Source: JAWXCE01 sp034440495 | Lineage (GTDB): Bacteria; Pseudomonadota; Alphaproteobacteria; Rhizobiales; Rhodomicrobiaceae | Assembly: GCA_034440495.1 (NCBI GenBank) | Contig: JAWXCE010000081.1 | Span: 1 to 25,006, forward strand | Reading direction: 5' to 3' | DNA: 25,006 bases | Part shown: piece after piece, positions 6,907 to 14,787 of the stretch | Numbering within the stretch: the first letter of the stretch is position 1 | Layout: each line of letters begins with the position of its first letter | Notes under the pieces: generated by a model | The model's database searches: none | What the model was told of the DNA's origin: nothing | What the model saw: only the letters and a program-made list of their open reading frames with translations | Made by a program: the position numbers and the translations under genes

Positions 6907-7638
6907 ATGCGGTCAGGTGTCATCGCGCAGAAACTGGGAATGACCCGCGTCTTTACGGCGACGGGCGAGCATGTGCCAGTGACTGTGCTCAAAATCGATA
7001 ATTGCCAGGTGGTCGCGCACCGCACGCAGGAGAAGAACGGCTACGTCGCCCTCCAGCTCGGCGTTGGCACGGCAAAAGTGAAAAACGTAACCAAGGCGCA
7101 ACGCGGTCATTTCGCGGCGGCCAATGTTGAACCGAAGCGCGAACTCGCCGAGTTTCGCGTGACGCCCGACAACATGATCGCAGTGGGCGCGGAGATAACC
7201 GCCGACCATTTCGTCGAAGGGCAGTTGATTGACGCAACCGGCACCTCCATCGGTCACGGCTTTTCGGGCGTTATGAAGCGCTGGAACTTTGGCGGTCTTC
7301 GCGCCTCGCACGGCGTGTCGGTCTCGCACCGAAGCCATGGTTCGACTGGTCAGCGTCAAGATCCGGGCAAGGTGTTCAAGGGCAAGAAGATGGCTGGCCA
7401 CTACGGTGCCGAGCGCACCACAACGCAGAACCTTCAGGTGGTCAAAACTGACGTTGAGCGCGGCCTTATTATGATTAAAGGCTCCGTGCCCGGCTCCAAG
7501 GGCGGATATGTCATGATCCGCGACGCTGTGAAGCGCGCGTTGCCTGAGGGTGCGCCAAAGCCTGGCAAATTCCGTATGCCGGGCGGTGCTGCCGCGCCTC
7601 AAAATGCTGCTGACGCCGAAGGGGAGGGCGTGCAATGA
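6907..7638 (+). CDS. rplC: 50S ribosomal protein L3
   Basis: L3 binds 23S rRNA early in assembly and reaches toward the peptidyl-transferase centre. The 243-residue sequence has IAQKLGMTRVF (6-16) and the central extension STGQRQDPGKVFKGKKM with GHYGAER after it. Gln151 corresponds to the glutamine methylated by PrmB in E. coli. The Ala/Glu-rich tail after residue 225 (ending DAEGEGVQ) is longer than in E. coli and common in alphaproteobacteria. GAGG precedes the ATG. The last codons overlap the rplD start by 4 bp (ATGA), implying translational coupling. Confidence 0.98.
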   Translation: MRSGVIAQKLGMTRVFTATGEHVPVTVLKIDNCQVVAHRTQEKNGYVALQLGVGTAKVKNVTKAQRGHFAAANVEPKRELAEFRVTPDNMIAVGAEITADHFVEGQLIDATGTSIGHGFSGVMKRWNFGGLRASHGVSVSHRSHGSTGQRQDPGKVFKGKKMAGHYGAERTTTQNLQVVKTDVERGLIMIKGSVPGSKGGYVMIRDAVKRALPEGAPKPGKFRMPGGAAAPQNAADAEGEGVQ

Positions 7639-8255
7639 AACTCGACGTAACCAGCCTCGACGCCAAAAGCGCAGGCTCAATAGAGCTGCCTGATGAGGTG
7701 TTCGGTCTTGAGCCGCGCGTGGACATCCTTCACCGCATGGTGCGCTATCAGTTACTGAAGCGCCAGGCGGGAACACACTACGCCAAAGGCCGTTCCGAGG
7801 TGATTGGCACCAACAAGAAAATTTATAAGCAGAAGGGCACCGGTCAGGCGCGTCACGCCAATAAGAAGGCGCCACAGTTCCGGGGCGGCGGTAAGGCATT
7901 CGGCCCACAGCCGCGCAGCCATGCTATCGACCTGCCGAAGAAGGTACGTGCGCTTGCCCTCCGGCATGCGCTGTCGGCCAAGGTGAAAGCATTCGAGCTC
8001 ATCATCCTCGACAAGGCGGAGATCGCCGAGCCGAAGACGGGCGCTTTGCGCGCTCAGTTTGAGGGCATGGGGCTTTCCTCCGCGCTAATCATTGGCGGCA
8101 CTGAATTGCAGGAAAATTTCGCTCTGGCAGCACGTAACATTCCAAATGTGGACGTGCTTCCCGTGCAGGGCATCAACGTTTACGACATTTTGCGCCGCGA
8201 TAAGCTGGTGTTGACCAAAGCCGCCGTCGAGGCGCTAGAAGAGCGGTTTAAATGA
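7635..8255 (+). CDS. rplD: 50S ribosomal protein L4
   Basis: L4 is a 206-residue assembly protein whose long internal loop forms part of the exit-tunnel constriction. The loop signature is visible as KQKGTGQARH followed by FRGGGKAFGPQPRS, roughly residues 65-95. The globular domain resumes at LPKKVRALALRHALS. In E. coli L4 is the autogenous repressor and attenuation factor of the S10 operon; whether that applies here is unknown. A strong GGGGAGGG lies inside the end of rplC. It overlaps rplC and rplW by 4 bp each. Confidence 0.98.
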   Translation: MKLDVTSLDAKSAGSIELPDEVFGLEPRVDILHRMVRYQLLKRQAGTHYAKGRSEVIGTNKKIYKQKGTGQARHANKKAPQFRGGGKAFGPQPRSHAIDLPKKVRALALRHALSAKVKAFELIILDKAEIAEPKTGALRAQFEGMGLSSALIIGGTELQENFALAARNIPNVDVLPVQGINVYDILRRDKLVLTKAAVEALEERFK

Positions 8256-8545
8256 AAGAGCATGAGATTTATGACATCGTTCTCTCGCCGGTCGTAACCG
8301 AGAAATCGACCATGGCGTCCGAGAACAATCAGGTGATCTTCAAGGTCAAGCGCGACGCCAACAAAACCGAGATCAAGGAGGCCGTCGAGAGGCTTTTCAA
8401 GGTCAAAGTCAAGGCAGTCAACACGTTGAACCGTAAAGGAAAGCTGAAACGGTTCCGGGGAATCGAAGGCCGCCAGAACACGGTCAAAAAAGCAATTGTG
8501 ACGCTTGAAGATGGCTATTCCGTCGACGTGACGACAGGCTTGTGA
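8252..8545 (+). CDS. rplW: 50S ribosomal protein L23
   Basis: The 97-residue protein sits at the tunnel exit and is the docking site for trigger factor and SRP. YDIVLSPVVTEKST near the N-terminus, the NQVIFKVKRDANKTEIKEAV segment and VKAVNTLNRKGK with the basic RFRG loop are typical. Length is normal for bacterial L23. The ATG overlaps the rplD stop (ATGA), with a purine-rich GAAGAGCGG stretch inside rplD as ribosome binding site. Confidence 0.97.
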   Translation: MKEHEIYDIVLSPVVTEKSTMASENNQVIFKVKRDANKTEIKEAVERLFKVKVKAVNTLNRKGKLKRFRGIEGRQNTVKKAIVTLEDGYSVDVTTGL

Positions 8546-8555
8546 GGGGGATGAA

Positions 8556-9386
8556 ATGGCTTTAAAAACATACAACCCGACCTCGCCAAGCCGACGCGCG
8601 CTGGTGCTCGTTGATCGCAGCGCCTTATGGAAGGGTGGCCCGATTAAATCGCTAACTGAAGGGCAGATTGAGCGCGCTGGACGTAACAACCACGGCCGCA
8701 TTACCACGCGCCGTCGCGGTGGCGGTCACAAGCGCGTCTATCGCGTCATCGACTTCAAGCGCCGCAAGTTTGACATGCCGGGCACGGTCGAGCGGCTTGA
8801 GTATGATCCAAACCGCTCCGCGTTTATCGCGCTTATCAAATATGAAGATGGCGAACAGGTCTATATTCTTGCGCCGCAACGCCTTAGCGTCGGCGACAAG
8901 GTTATTTCTGGCGAGAAAGTCGACGTAAAGCCCGGCAATGCCATGCCGTTGGCCAGCATGCCAATCGGCACTATCGTCCACAATGTGGAGATGAAGCTGG
9001 GCAAGGGCGGTCAAATTGCTCGCTCCGCGGGCTGCTATGCACAACTCGCGGGCCGCGATGTTGGCTACGCAATCCTTCGTCTCAACTCCGGCGAAACTCG
9101 CATGGTGCGGTCGGAGTGCATGGCGACGGTCGGCGCGGTGTCAAATCCGGATCATTCGAACATCAATATCGGCAAGGCTGGGCGCGCGCGCTGGCTTGGC
9201 ATCCGCCCATCGGTTCGCGGCGTCGCCATGAACCCGTTCGATCATCCGCACGGCGGCGGCGAGGGCCGTACATCGGGTGGCCGTCACCCGGTCACGCCAT
9301 GGGGCAAGGGCACCAAGGGCACCAAGACGCGCTCGAACGCCGCAACTGATAAATATATTCTGCGCAACCGCACGAAGAAGAAATAA
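8556..9386 (+). CDS. rplB: 50S ribosomal protein L2
   Basis: L2 is needed for subunit association and peptidyl-transferase activity. The 276-residue sequence contains RRRGGGHKRVYR (52-63) in the N-terminal RNA-binding region and the C-terminal NPFDHPHGGGEG. His230 there is equivalent to the critical His229 of E. coli. The basic tail ends RNRTKKK. Two ATGs lie close together at 8551 and 8556. The second is chosen because only it gives the conserved MALKTYNPTSPSRR start, with GAGGGGG as Shine-Dalgarno. Confidence 0.98.
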   Translation: MALKTYNPTSPSRRALVLVDRSALWKGGPIKSLTEGQIERAGRNNHGRITTRRRGGGHKRVYRVIDFKRRKFDMPGTVERLEYDPNRSAFIALIKYEDGEQVYILAPQRLSVGDKVISGEKVDVKPGNAMPLASMPIGTIVHNVEMKLGKGGQIARSAGCYAQLAGRDVGYAILRLNSGETRMVRSECMATVGAVSNPDHSNINIGKAGRARWLGIRPSVRGVAMNPFDHPHGGGEGRTSGGRHPVTPWGKGTKGTKTRSNAATDKYILRNRTKKK

Positions 9387-9389
9387 GCC

Positions 9390-9668
9390 ATGACACGATC
9401 CGTATGGAAAGGCCCGTTCGTCGACGGCCACGTCTTGAAGAAGGCAGAAGTCGCGCGCTCGAAAAACTCGACCCAGGCGATCAAAACCTGGAGTCGTCGC
9501 TCAACCGTGCTGCCGCAGTTTGTCGGCCTCACCTTCGGCGTTTACAACGGTCAGAAGCATATCCCGGTGTTCATCACCGAAGACATGATCGGTCATAAAT
9601 TCGGCGAGTTTTCGCCGACGCGCACGTATTACGGTCACGGCGCTGACAAGAAAGCGAAGAGGAAGTAA
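9390..9668 (+). CDS. rpsS: 30S ribosomal protein S19
   Basis: The 92-residue head protein forms a complex with S13 and contacts the A-site tRNA region and intersubunit bridges. RSVWKGPFVDGHVLKK at the N-terminus, WSRRSTVLPQFVG and GHKFGEFSPTRTYYGH are standard. Only 3 bp separate it from rplB on the left and rplV on the right. Its ribosome binding site lies within the AAGAAGAAA end of rplB, consistent with coupled translation. Confidence 0.98.
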   Translation: MTRSVWKGPFVDGHVLKKAEVARSKNSTQAIKTWSRRSTVLPQFVGLTFGVYNGQKHIPVFITEDMIGHKFGEFSPTRTYYGHGADKKAKRK

Positions 9669-9671
9669 CCC

Positions 9672-10052
9672 ATGAGCAAGGTGAAGCAGGAACGCCGCTT
9701 GCCGGAAACAGAAGCGCAGGCCATCTGCCGCTCGCTCCGCATCAGCCCGCAGAAGCTCAATCTGGTAGCGACGATGATCCGCGGCAAAAAAGTGGACAAG
9801 GCATTGGCCGAGTTGACATTTTCGCGCAAACGCATCGCGCAGGATGTGAAGAAGACGTTACAATCGGCCATCGCCAACGCCGAGAACAACCATAATCTCG
9901 ATGTGGACAGCCTGATCGTTTCGGAAGCCTATGTGGGCAAAAACCTGGTGATGAAGCGCTTTCGTCCCCGCGCGCGGGGACGCACCGGCAAAATTTTAAA
10001 ACCGTTCTCGCAACTGACCGTGGTCGTGCGTGAAGTTGAGGAGACCGCCTGA
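9672..10052 (+). CDS. rplV: 50S ribosomal protein L22
   Basis: L22 spans 23S rRNA domains, and its beta-hairpin narrows the exit tunnel next to L4. The 126-residue protein has RSLRISPQKLNLVATMIRGK near residues 20-39. The hairpin, roughly residues 85-105, includes MKRFRPRARGRTG and looks intact, with no macrolide-resistance-type deletion. AGAGGAAG lies just upstream. Its TGA stop shares its A with the rpsC ATG (TGATG), a 1-bp overlap typical of termination-reinitiation. Confidence 0.97.
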   Translation: MSKVKQERRLPETEAQAICRSLRISPQKLNLVATMIRGKKVDKALAELTFSRKRIAQDVKKTLQSAIANAENNHNLDVDSLIVSEAYVGKNLVMKRFRPRARGRTGKILKPFSQLTVVVREVEETA

Positions 10053-10810
10053 TGGGTCAGAAAGTCAATCCGATCGGTCTTCGCCTCGGTATCAACCGCA
10101 CGTGGGATTCACGCTGGTTCGCCGACGGCCAGGATTACGCGCGGCTTCTGCATGAAGATCTGAAAATGCGCGAGTTCATCATGAAAAACCGCCGTCAGGC
10201 CGGTATTTCGAAAATTGTCATCGAGCGCCCGCACAAAAAGTGTCGCGTCACTGTTTACAGCGCACGGCCGGGCATACTTATCGGCAAAAAAGGCTCCGAC
10301 ATTGACAAGCTGCGCGGCGATCTCGCGAAGCTGACCTCGTCGGATGTGCATCTGAATATTCTGGAAGTTCGCAAACCGGAAGTTGACGCTAACCTCGTCG
10401 CTGAAGGCATTGCGCAGCAACTGGAACGCCGTATCGCGTTCCGCCGCGCCATGAAGCGCTCGGTGCAGTCAGCGCAGCGTCTTGGCGCGCTTGGTATCCG
10501 CATCAATTGCTCGGGTCGTCTGGGCGGCGCTGAAATCGCGCGTATGGAGTGGTATCGCGAAGGCCGCGTGCCGTTGCATACCCTGCGCGCCAACATTGAT
10601 TACGGCACTGCCATGGCCAAAACCGCGTATGGCATTATCGGGCTTAAGGTCTGGATTTTCAAAGGCGAAATCCTGGAGCACGATCCGATGGCGCAGGAGC
10701 GTCTGGCGCTTGAATCGCAAGAAGGTGGCGGAGGCGGCGGTGGTGGTCGCGGCCGCCGTGACGATGATCGCGGCGACAGAGGCGGACGTCGTGATCGCGA
10801 CCGTGATTAA
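10052..10810 (+). CDS. rpsC: 30S ribosomal protein S3
   Basis: S3 forms part of the mRNA entry channel and has helicase-like function there. The 252-residue sequence opens MGQKVNPIGLRLGI. It contains a KH domain with the GKKG loop at residues 78-81 and the C-terminal domain GALGIRINCSGRLGGAEIAR. After about residue 224 there is a low-complexity tail: eight consecutive glycines followed by a run alternating Arg, Asp and Gly to the C-terminus. It is longer than the E. coli protein (233 residues). The tail is probably disordered. The start codon overlaps the rplV stop, with GAGGAGA as ribosome binding site. Confidence 0.98.
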   Translation: MGQKVNPIGLRLGINRTWDSRWFADGQDYARLLHEDLKMREFIMKNRRQAGISKIVIERPHKKCRVTVYSARPGILIGKKGSDIDKLRGDLAKLTSSDVHLNILEVRKPEVDANLVAEGIAQQLERRIAFRRAMKRSVQSAQRLGALGIRINCSGRLGGAEIARMEWYREGRVPLHTLRANIDYGTAMAKTAYGIIGLKVWIFKGEILEHDPMAQERLALESQEGGGGGGGGRGRRDDDRGDRGGRRDRDRD

Positions 10811-10861
10811 CAAGCGGCGCATAACAGCACCAGTTTGATTTGGAAACGTTAGAACAAGACC

Positions 10862-11284
10862 ATGCTGCAACCGAAAAAGACGAAATATCGCAAGGCCTTT
10901 AAAGGCCGCATGAACGGCAACGCTAAAGGTGGCACCGATCTGAACTTCGGCAGCCACGGCCTGAAAGCCATGGAGCCGGAGCGCGTCTCTGCGCGCCAAA
11001 TCGAAGCTGCTCGTCGTGCGATCACACGGCAGATGAAACGTGCCGGTCGTGTCTGGATCCGCGTGTTCCCTGATCTGCCAATATCCAAGAAGCCAACCGA
11101 GGTTCGCATGGGTAAAGGCAAAGGCTCGGTTGAATATTGGGCGGCCCGCGTTAAACCAGGCAAGATCATGTTTGAGATCGACGGTGTGAATGATGAGACC
11201 GCACGTGAGGCACTGCGCCTTGGCGCCGCGAAACTATCGCTTAAGACCCGTGTCGTCGTCCGCCTCGGCGAATTGAAAGTTTAA
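10862..11284 (+). CDS. rplP: 50S ribosomal protein L16
   Basis: L16 organises the A-site and central protuberance region of the large subunit and is needed for late assembly. The 140-residue sequence has MLQPKKTKYRKAFKGR, the conserved WIRVFPDLPISKKP and VRMGKGKGSVEYW, close in length to the usual 137. The gap from rpsC is 51 bp, longer than others in this block, and its Shine-Dalgarno is poor. No structure is evident in the gap. Confidence 0.98.
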   Translation: MLQPKKTKYRKAFKGRMNGNAKGGTDLNFGSHGLKAMEPERVSARQIEAARRAITRQMKRAGRVWIRVFPDLPISKKPTEVRMGKGKGSVEYWAARVKPGKIMFEIDGVNDETAREALRLGAAKLSLKTRVVVRLGELKV

Positions 11285-11295
11285 GGAAGCGGCCC

Positions 11296-11490
11296 ATGAA
11301 ACTGGAACAGATGAAAGATTTGTCGGTCGATCAGCTTCAGGACGAGCTGATAAAGATGAAGCGCGAGCAGTTCAACCTGCGCTTTCAGAAAGCGACCGGC
11401 CAGATGGAAAACACCGCGCGCGTGCGTCGCGTTCGCCGCGATGTCGCCCGTATTTTAACGATTGCCCGCCAGAAGCGTGGCCAGGTTTAG
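11296..11490 (+). CDS. rpmC: 50S ribosomal protein L29
   Basis: This 64-residue two-helix protein packs beside L23 near the tunnel exit. The pattern LEQMKDLSVDQLQDELIKMKREQFNLRFQKATGQMEN and the RVRRVRRDVARI helix are characteristic. AAGGAAG precedes the ATG. It follows rplP by 11 bp and precedes rpsQ by 18 bp. Confidence 0.96.
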   Translation: MKLEQMKDLSVDQLQDELIKMKREQFNLRFQKATGQMENTARVRRVRRDVARILTIARQKRGQV

Positions 11491-11508
11491 GGATTTGAAG
11501 GTTTAAAA

Positions 11509-11754
11509 ATGCCGAAGCGAATTCTCCAAGGCGTGGTCGTCTCCGACAAGAACGACAAGACCATTGTTGTGAAGGTCGAGCGCCGCCTCACGCATCCGGT
11601 GCTGAAAAAGACGGTGCGTTTGTCGAAGAAATATCACGCTCACGATGAAGAGAACGTCTTCAAGGAGGGTGAGCTGGTGCGTATCGAGGAGTGCCCACCA
11701 ATATCGAAGAATAAGCGTTGGGTTGCTCTTGCGCGTGAAAATAGCGCCGCCTAA
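11509..11754 (+). CDS. rpsQ: 30S ribosomal protein S17
   Basis: The 81-residue OB-fold protein binds the 16S rRNA 5' domain. The sequence RILQGVVVSDKNDKTIVVKVERR and HPVLKKTVRLSKKYHAHDE is typical, followed by VRIEECPPISKNKRW. GAAGG lies upstream of the ATG. It is the last gene of the classical S10 group, and a 68-bp gap follows before rplN. Confidence 0.97.
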   Translation: MPKRILQGVVVSDKNDKTIVVKVERRLTHPVLKKTVRLSKKYHAHDEENVFKEGELVRIEECPPISKNKRWVALARENSAA

Positions 11755-11822
11755 GCAAGCATCCCTCAAACTCTGGCTTTGATGGCTTTGCTATTGGAGC
11801 CGTTACGAAAGAAGAAGTCGTT

Positions 11823-12191
11823 ATGATACAAATGCAAACCAACCTGGACGTCGCCGACAATTCCGGCGCGCGCCGCGTGCAGTGCATTAAGGTTTTGGGC
11901 GGATCGAAGCGTCGTTATGCGCATGTGGGCGACATCATCGTTGTCAGCGTAAAGGAAGCGATTCCGAAAGGCCGCGTAAAAAAGGGTCAGGTCATGAAGG
12001 CCGTGGTCGTGCGCACAGCGACGCCGGTTCGCCGTGTGGATGGCTCGATCATTCGCTTCGACCGCAACGCTGCGGTGCTGGTCAACAACCAGAAAGAGCC
12101 AATTGGCACGCGCATCTTCGGCCCGGTGCCACGCGAGCTTCGCGCTAAAAGCCACATGAAAATCATCAGCCTAGCGCCTGAGGTGCTGTAA
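11823..12191 (+). CDS. rplN: 50S ribosomal protein L14
   Basis: L14 forms an intersubunit bridge and is the docking site for the silencing factor RsfS. The 122-residue sequence begins MIQMQTNLDVADNSGARRV, contains GDIIVVSVKEAIPKG and ends with RELRAKSHMKIISLAPEVL. It is the first gene of the spc-type block. The 68 bp before it contains a GAAAGAAGAAG ribosome binding region and a TGGCTTTG direct repeat but no convincing promoter. Its TAA stop overlaps the rplX ATG by one base (TAATG). Confidence 0.98.
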   Translation: MIQMQTNLDVADNSGARRVQCIKVLGGSKRRYAHVGDIIVVSVKEAIPKGRVKKGQVMKAVVVRTATPVRRVDGSIIRFDRNAAVLVNNQKEPIGTRIFGPVPRELRAKSHMKIISLAPEVL

Positions 12192-12505
12192 TGCAGAAAA
12201 TTCGTAAAGGCGATAAGGTTGTCGTGCTCGCGGGCCGCGATAAGGGCAAACGTGGCGAGGTCATGAGCGTGCAGCCGAAAGAGGATCGCGCGTTCGTGCA
12301 GGGCGTCAATATGATAAAGCGCCATACCAAGCAGTCGGCAAAAACCGAGGGCGGAATTATTGCGAAGGAGGGGCCAATTAACATCTCCAATATCGCGATT
12401 GAAGACCCGAAAGACGGTGCGCCGACGCGGGTTGGTTTTAAAATTTTAGACGATGGGCGTAAAGTGCGGTTCGCAAAACGCTCGGGAGAGACGATCGATG
12501 CCTAA
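12191..12505 (+). CDS. rplX: 50S ribosomal protein L24
   Basis: L24 initiates large-subunit assembly. The 104-residue protein starts MQKIRKGDKVVVLAGRDKGK, a KOW motif near residues 4-26, followed by GVNMIKRHTK and the PINISNIAI segment. TGAGGTG inside the end of rplN is the likely ribosome binding site. Its 3' end overlaps the start of rplE by 8 bp. Confidence 0.97.
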   Translation: MQKIRKGDKVVVLAGRDKGKRGEVMSVQPKEDRAFVQGVNMIKRHTKQSAKTEGGIIAKEGPINISNIAIEDPKDGAPTRVGFKILDDGRKVRFAKRSGETIDA

Positions 12506-13061
12506 GACAGTAAATGGCTACATGCCACGCATGAAGCGCGAGTATGACGAAAAAATCCGCGCGGAGATGGCCAAAGAATTCAAGTACGACAACGTCATGC
12601 GCGTACCCTCCCTTGAGAAGATCGTTCTTAATATGGGCGTTGGCGAGGCGGTCAATGACAAGAAAAAAGCCGACAACGCGGCGCGCGATCTGGCGCTGAT
12701 AGCCGGCCAGAAGCCTGTCCTGACGAAATCGCGCAAATCCATCGCGACGTTCAAGCTGCGCGATGGCATGGCGATTGGCTGCAAGGTGACGCTTCGCAAA
12801 GCGCGAATGTACGAGTTTCTTGATCGTTTCATCACCATAGCGCTGCCGCGGGTGAAGGACTTTCGCGGCCTCAATCCGAAAAGCTTCGACGGACGCGGCA
12901 ACTACGCCTGCGGCCTGAAAGAACACATCGTTTTCCCCGAGATCGACTACGATAAAGTGGATCAGATCTTGGGCATGGATATCATCGTTTGCACGACGGC
13001 GCCGAATGACGACGAAGCGCGCGCGTTGCTGAAGCACTTCAATTTCCCGTTTAAAGTTTAA
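12498..13061 (+). CDS. rplE: 50S ribosomal protein L5
   Basis: L5 binds 5S rRNA in the central protuberance. The 187-residue sequence contains YDNVMRVPSLEKIVLNMGVGEA, the KKADNAARDLALIAGQKPV segment and CGLKEHIVFPEIDYDKVDQILGMDI near the end. An in-frame ATG exists 45 bp earlier (12453) inside rplX. The start at 12498 is preferred because GGGAGAGACG lies just before it, the length then matches the family, and typical L5 sequence (PRMKREYDEKI) begins within ten residues. The overlap with rplX is 8 bp. Confidence 0.97.
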   Translation: MPKTVNGYMPRMKREYDEKIRAEMAKEFKYDNVMRVPSLEKIVLNMGVGEAVNDKKKADNAARDLALIAGQKPVLTKSRKSIATFKLRDGMAIGCKVTLRKARMYEFLDRFITIALPRVKDFRGLNPKSFDGRGNYACGLKEHIVFPEIDYDKVDQILGMDIIVCTTAPNDDEARALLKHFNFPFKV

Positions 13062-13080
13062 GACGCGGGCGGAGACGGAT

Positions 13081-13386
13081 ATGGCAAAGACAAGCATGGT
13101 CGAGCGGGATTTGAAACGCCGCCGAATGACCAAACGGGATTTGACGAAGCGCAAAGAGCTTAAGGCCATTGCTATGGATAAGACGTTGCCGATGGACGAG
13201 CGCTTCACGGCGACTCTGAAGTTGGCGTCAATGCCGCGCAACGGCTCCAAGATACGGATTCATAACCGCTGCGAGCTGACGGGTCGCTCGCGAGGCTATT
13301 ATCGAAAAATTCGGATGTCGCGCATAGCCATGCGTGATCTTGGCAACAATGGCCTGATACCCGGCCTGGTTAAATCGAGCTGGTAA
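13081..13386 (+). CDS. rpsN: 30S ribosomal protein S14 (zinc-independent form)
   Basis: The 101-residue head protein is the long form without the zinc-binding CxxC pairs, as usual in proteobacteria. Only one cysteine is present, in HNRCELTGRSRG. The RKIRMSRIAMRDL segment and the PGLVKSSW C-terminus are standard. GGAGA lies before the ATG. It is 19 bp after rplE and 14 bp before rpsH. Confidence 0.98.
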   Translation: MAKTSMVERDLKRRRMTKRDLTKRKELKAIAMDKTLPMDERFTATLKLASMPRNGSKIRIHNRCELTGRSRGYYRKIRMSRIAMRDLGNNGLIPGLVKSSW

Positions 13387-13400
13387 GGGAACATTAGATC

Positions 13401-13799
13401 ATGACAATCTCCGATCCCTTGGGGGATATGCTGACCCGGATCCGGAACGCCCAGATGCGCTCACGGCCGAAGGTTTCAACGCCGGCCTCGAAAATGCGTG
13501 CTCGCGTTCTCGATGTTCTGAAAGACGAAGGCTATATTCGCGGTTATATCGAAGTCGAGCATGCAGGCAGCATGCCCGAATTTGAAATCGAATTGAAATA
13601 CTACGATGGGCAACCCGTTATTCGCGAAATCAAGCGCATTTCGACACCGGGTCGCCGCGTGTATTCATCGGTGAAAGAGCTGCCGGTCGTGTCGAACGGC
13701 CTTGGCGTGTCGATCCTGTCAACGCCGAAGGGCGTGATGTCGGACAGCCGTGCGCGCGAGGAAAATGTCGGCGGCGAAGTTTTATGCAGCGTGTTCTAG
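13401..13799 (+). CDS. rpsH: 30S ribosomal protein S8
   Basis: S8 binds the 16S rRNA central domain. In E. coli it also represses the spc operon by binding the rplE start region. The 132-residue sequence begins SDPLGDMLTRIRNAQ, has ISTPGRRVY, and ends with GVSILSTPKGVMSD followed by VGGEVLCSVF, all characteristic. AAGGGA precedes the ATG. No obvious copy of the S8-binding helix was identified around rplE by eye. Confidence 0.98.
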   Translation: MTISDPLGDMLTRIRNAQMRSRPKVSTPASKMRARVLDVLKDEGYIRGYIEVEHAGSMPEFEIELKYYDGQPVIREIKRISTPGRRVYSSVKELPVVSNGLGVSILSTPKGVMSDSRAREENVGGEVLCSVF

Positions 13800-13834
13800 G
13801 CGCGCAAACGGTCGATTTTTGAGGACTTGAATAC

Positions 13835-14371
13835 ATGTCTCGTATTGGAAAAAAACCTATCGCCGTTCCCCAAGGCGTCACCGCCAAGGTTGAAGGCCAG
13901 AAGGTCACGGTTAAAGGCGTTAAAGGGGAGCTGTCGCTAACTTTGGTCGACGATGTGTCGGTGAAGTTGGACGATGACGGAGTCCATGTAGCGCCGATCA
14001 ACGACAGCAAACGCGCGCGCTCGATGTGGGGCATGTCACGGTCGATGGTGCAGAACCTTGTCGGCGGCGTTACCAACGGTTTCAGCAAGAACCTCGAAAT
14101 AAACGGCGTCGGCTATCGTGCGGCGCTGAAAAGCCCTCGCGAATTGCAATTGCAGCTTGGCTACAGCCACGAAATTATCCATCCGATCCCGGAGGGGATA
14201 ACGGTGGTAGTGCCGAAGCCAACCGAGATTGTGATTTCCGGTATCGAAAAAGACAAAGTGGGCCAGATCGCCGCTGAGATCCGCCGCTATCGCGGGCCGG
14301 AGCCGTATCAGGGCAAGGGTGTGAAATATGCGGGCGAATTCATTTACCGCAAAGAAGGCAAGAAGAAATAG
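13835..14371 (+). CDS. rplF: 50S ribosomal protein L6
   Basis: L6 lies near the sarcin-ricin loop and helps bind elongation factors. The 178-residue sequence has two related alpha-beta domains: MSRIGKKPIAVPQGV at the start and NGVGYRAALK in the middle. The C-terminal signature RRYRGPEPYQGKGVKYAGE precedes a KEGKKK end. GAGGACTT is the ribosome binding site. Three base pairs separate it from rplR. Confidence 0.98.
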   Translation: MSRIGKKPIAVPQGVTAKVEGQKVTVKGVKGELSLTLVDDVSVKLDDDGVHVAPINDSKRARSMWGMSRSMVQNLVGGVTNGFSKNLEINGVGYRAALKSPRELQLQLGYSHEIIHPIPEGITVVVPKPTEIVISGIEKDKVGQIAAEIRRYRGPEPYQGKGVKYAGEFIYRKEGKKK

Positions 14372-14374
14372 GCC

Positions 14375-14734
14375 ATGGCACATTCACGGGCAAGCAGCGA
14401 TAAACGCAAGGCGCGCGTTCGGCGCAATATCCGTAAGGTTTCGGAGCGCCCCCGGCTGTGTGTGTTCCGCTCATCCAAGCATATTTATGCGCAGGTGATC
14501 GATGACGGGAAGGGCCATACTATCGCCTCCGCCTCAAGTCTAGAGAAAGATGTACGCGGCACGCTCACCAAAGGCGCGGATGTGAACGCCGCTACGGAAA
14601 TCGGCAAGCTGCTTGCGGAGCGTGCGGTTGCGGCTGGGGTTAAGGATGTCGTGTTCGACCGTGGTGGGTATGTTTATCATGGCCGGATTAAAGCGCTTGC
14701 CGACGCCGCCCGCGAAGGTGGTTTGAACTTCTAA
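14375..14734 (+). CDS. rplR: 50S ribosomal protein L18
   Basis: L18 delivers 5S rRNA to the large subunit together with L5. The 119-residue protein has RKARVRRNIRK in its basic N-terminus, RLCVFRSSKHIYAQVIDD, and the C-terminal FDRGGYVYHGRIKALADAAREGGL. Its ribosome binding site falls in the AAGAAGAAA end of rplF, so the two are probably coupled. A 53-bp gap follows before rpsE. Confidence 0.98.
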   Translation: MAHSRASSDKRKARVRRNIRKVSERPRLCVFRSSKHIYAQVIDDGKGHTIASASSLEKDVRGTLTKGADVNAATEIGKLLAERAVAAGVKDVVFDRGGYVYHGRIKALADAAREGGLNF

Positions 14735-14787
14735 TTTTCGCCTAGGCTGCTGGCCGGGCTGTATGATGCATCTGAAAGGACGGAGCC

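Noticed and set aside
11755..11822. Possible spc promoter before rplN
   Set aside because: TTGATG at 11779 has no acceptable -10 at proper spacing; only a short direct repeat and a ribosome binding site are visible.
12453..12497. Upstream ATG extending rplE by 15 codons
   Set aside because: It would overlap rplX by more than 50 bp, lacks family similarity, and a good Shine-Dalgarno precedes the ATG at 12498.
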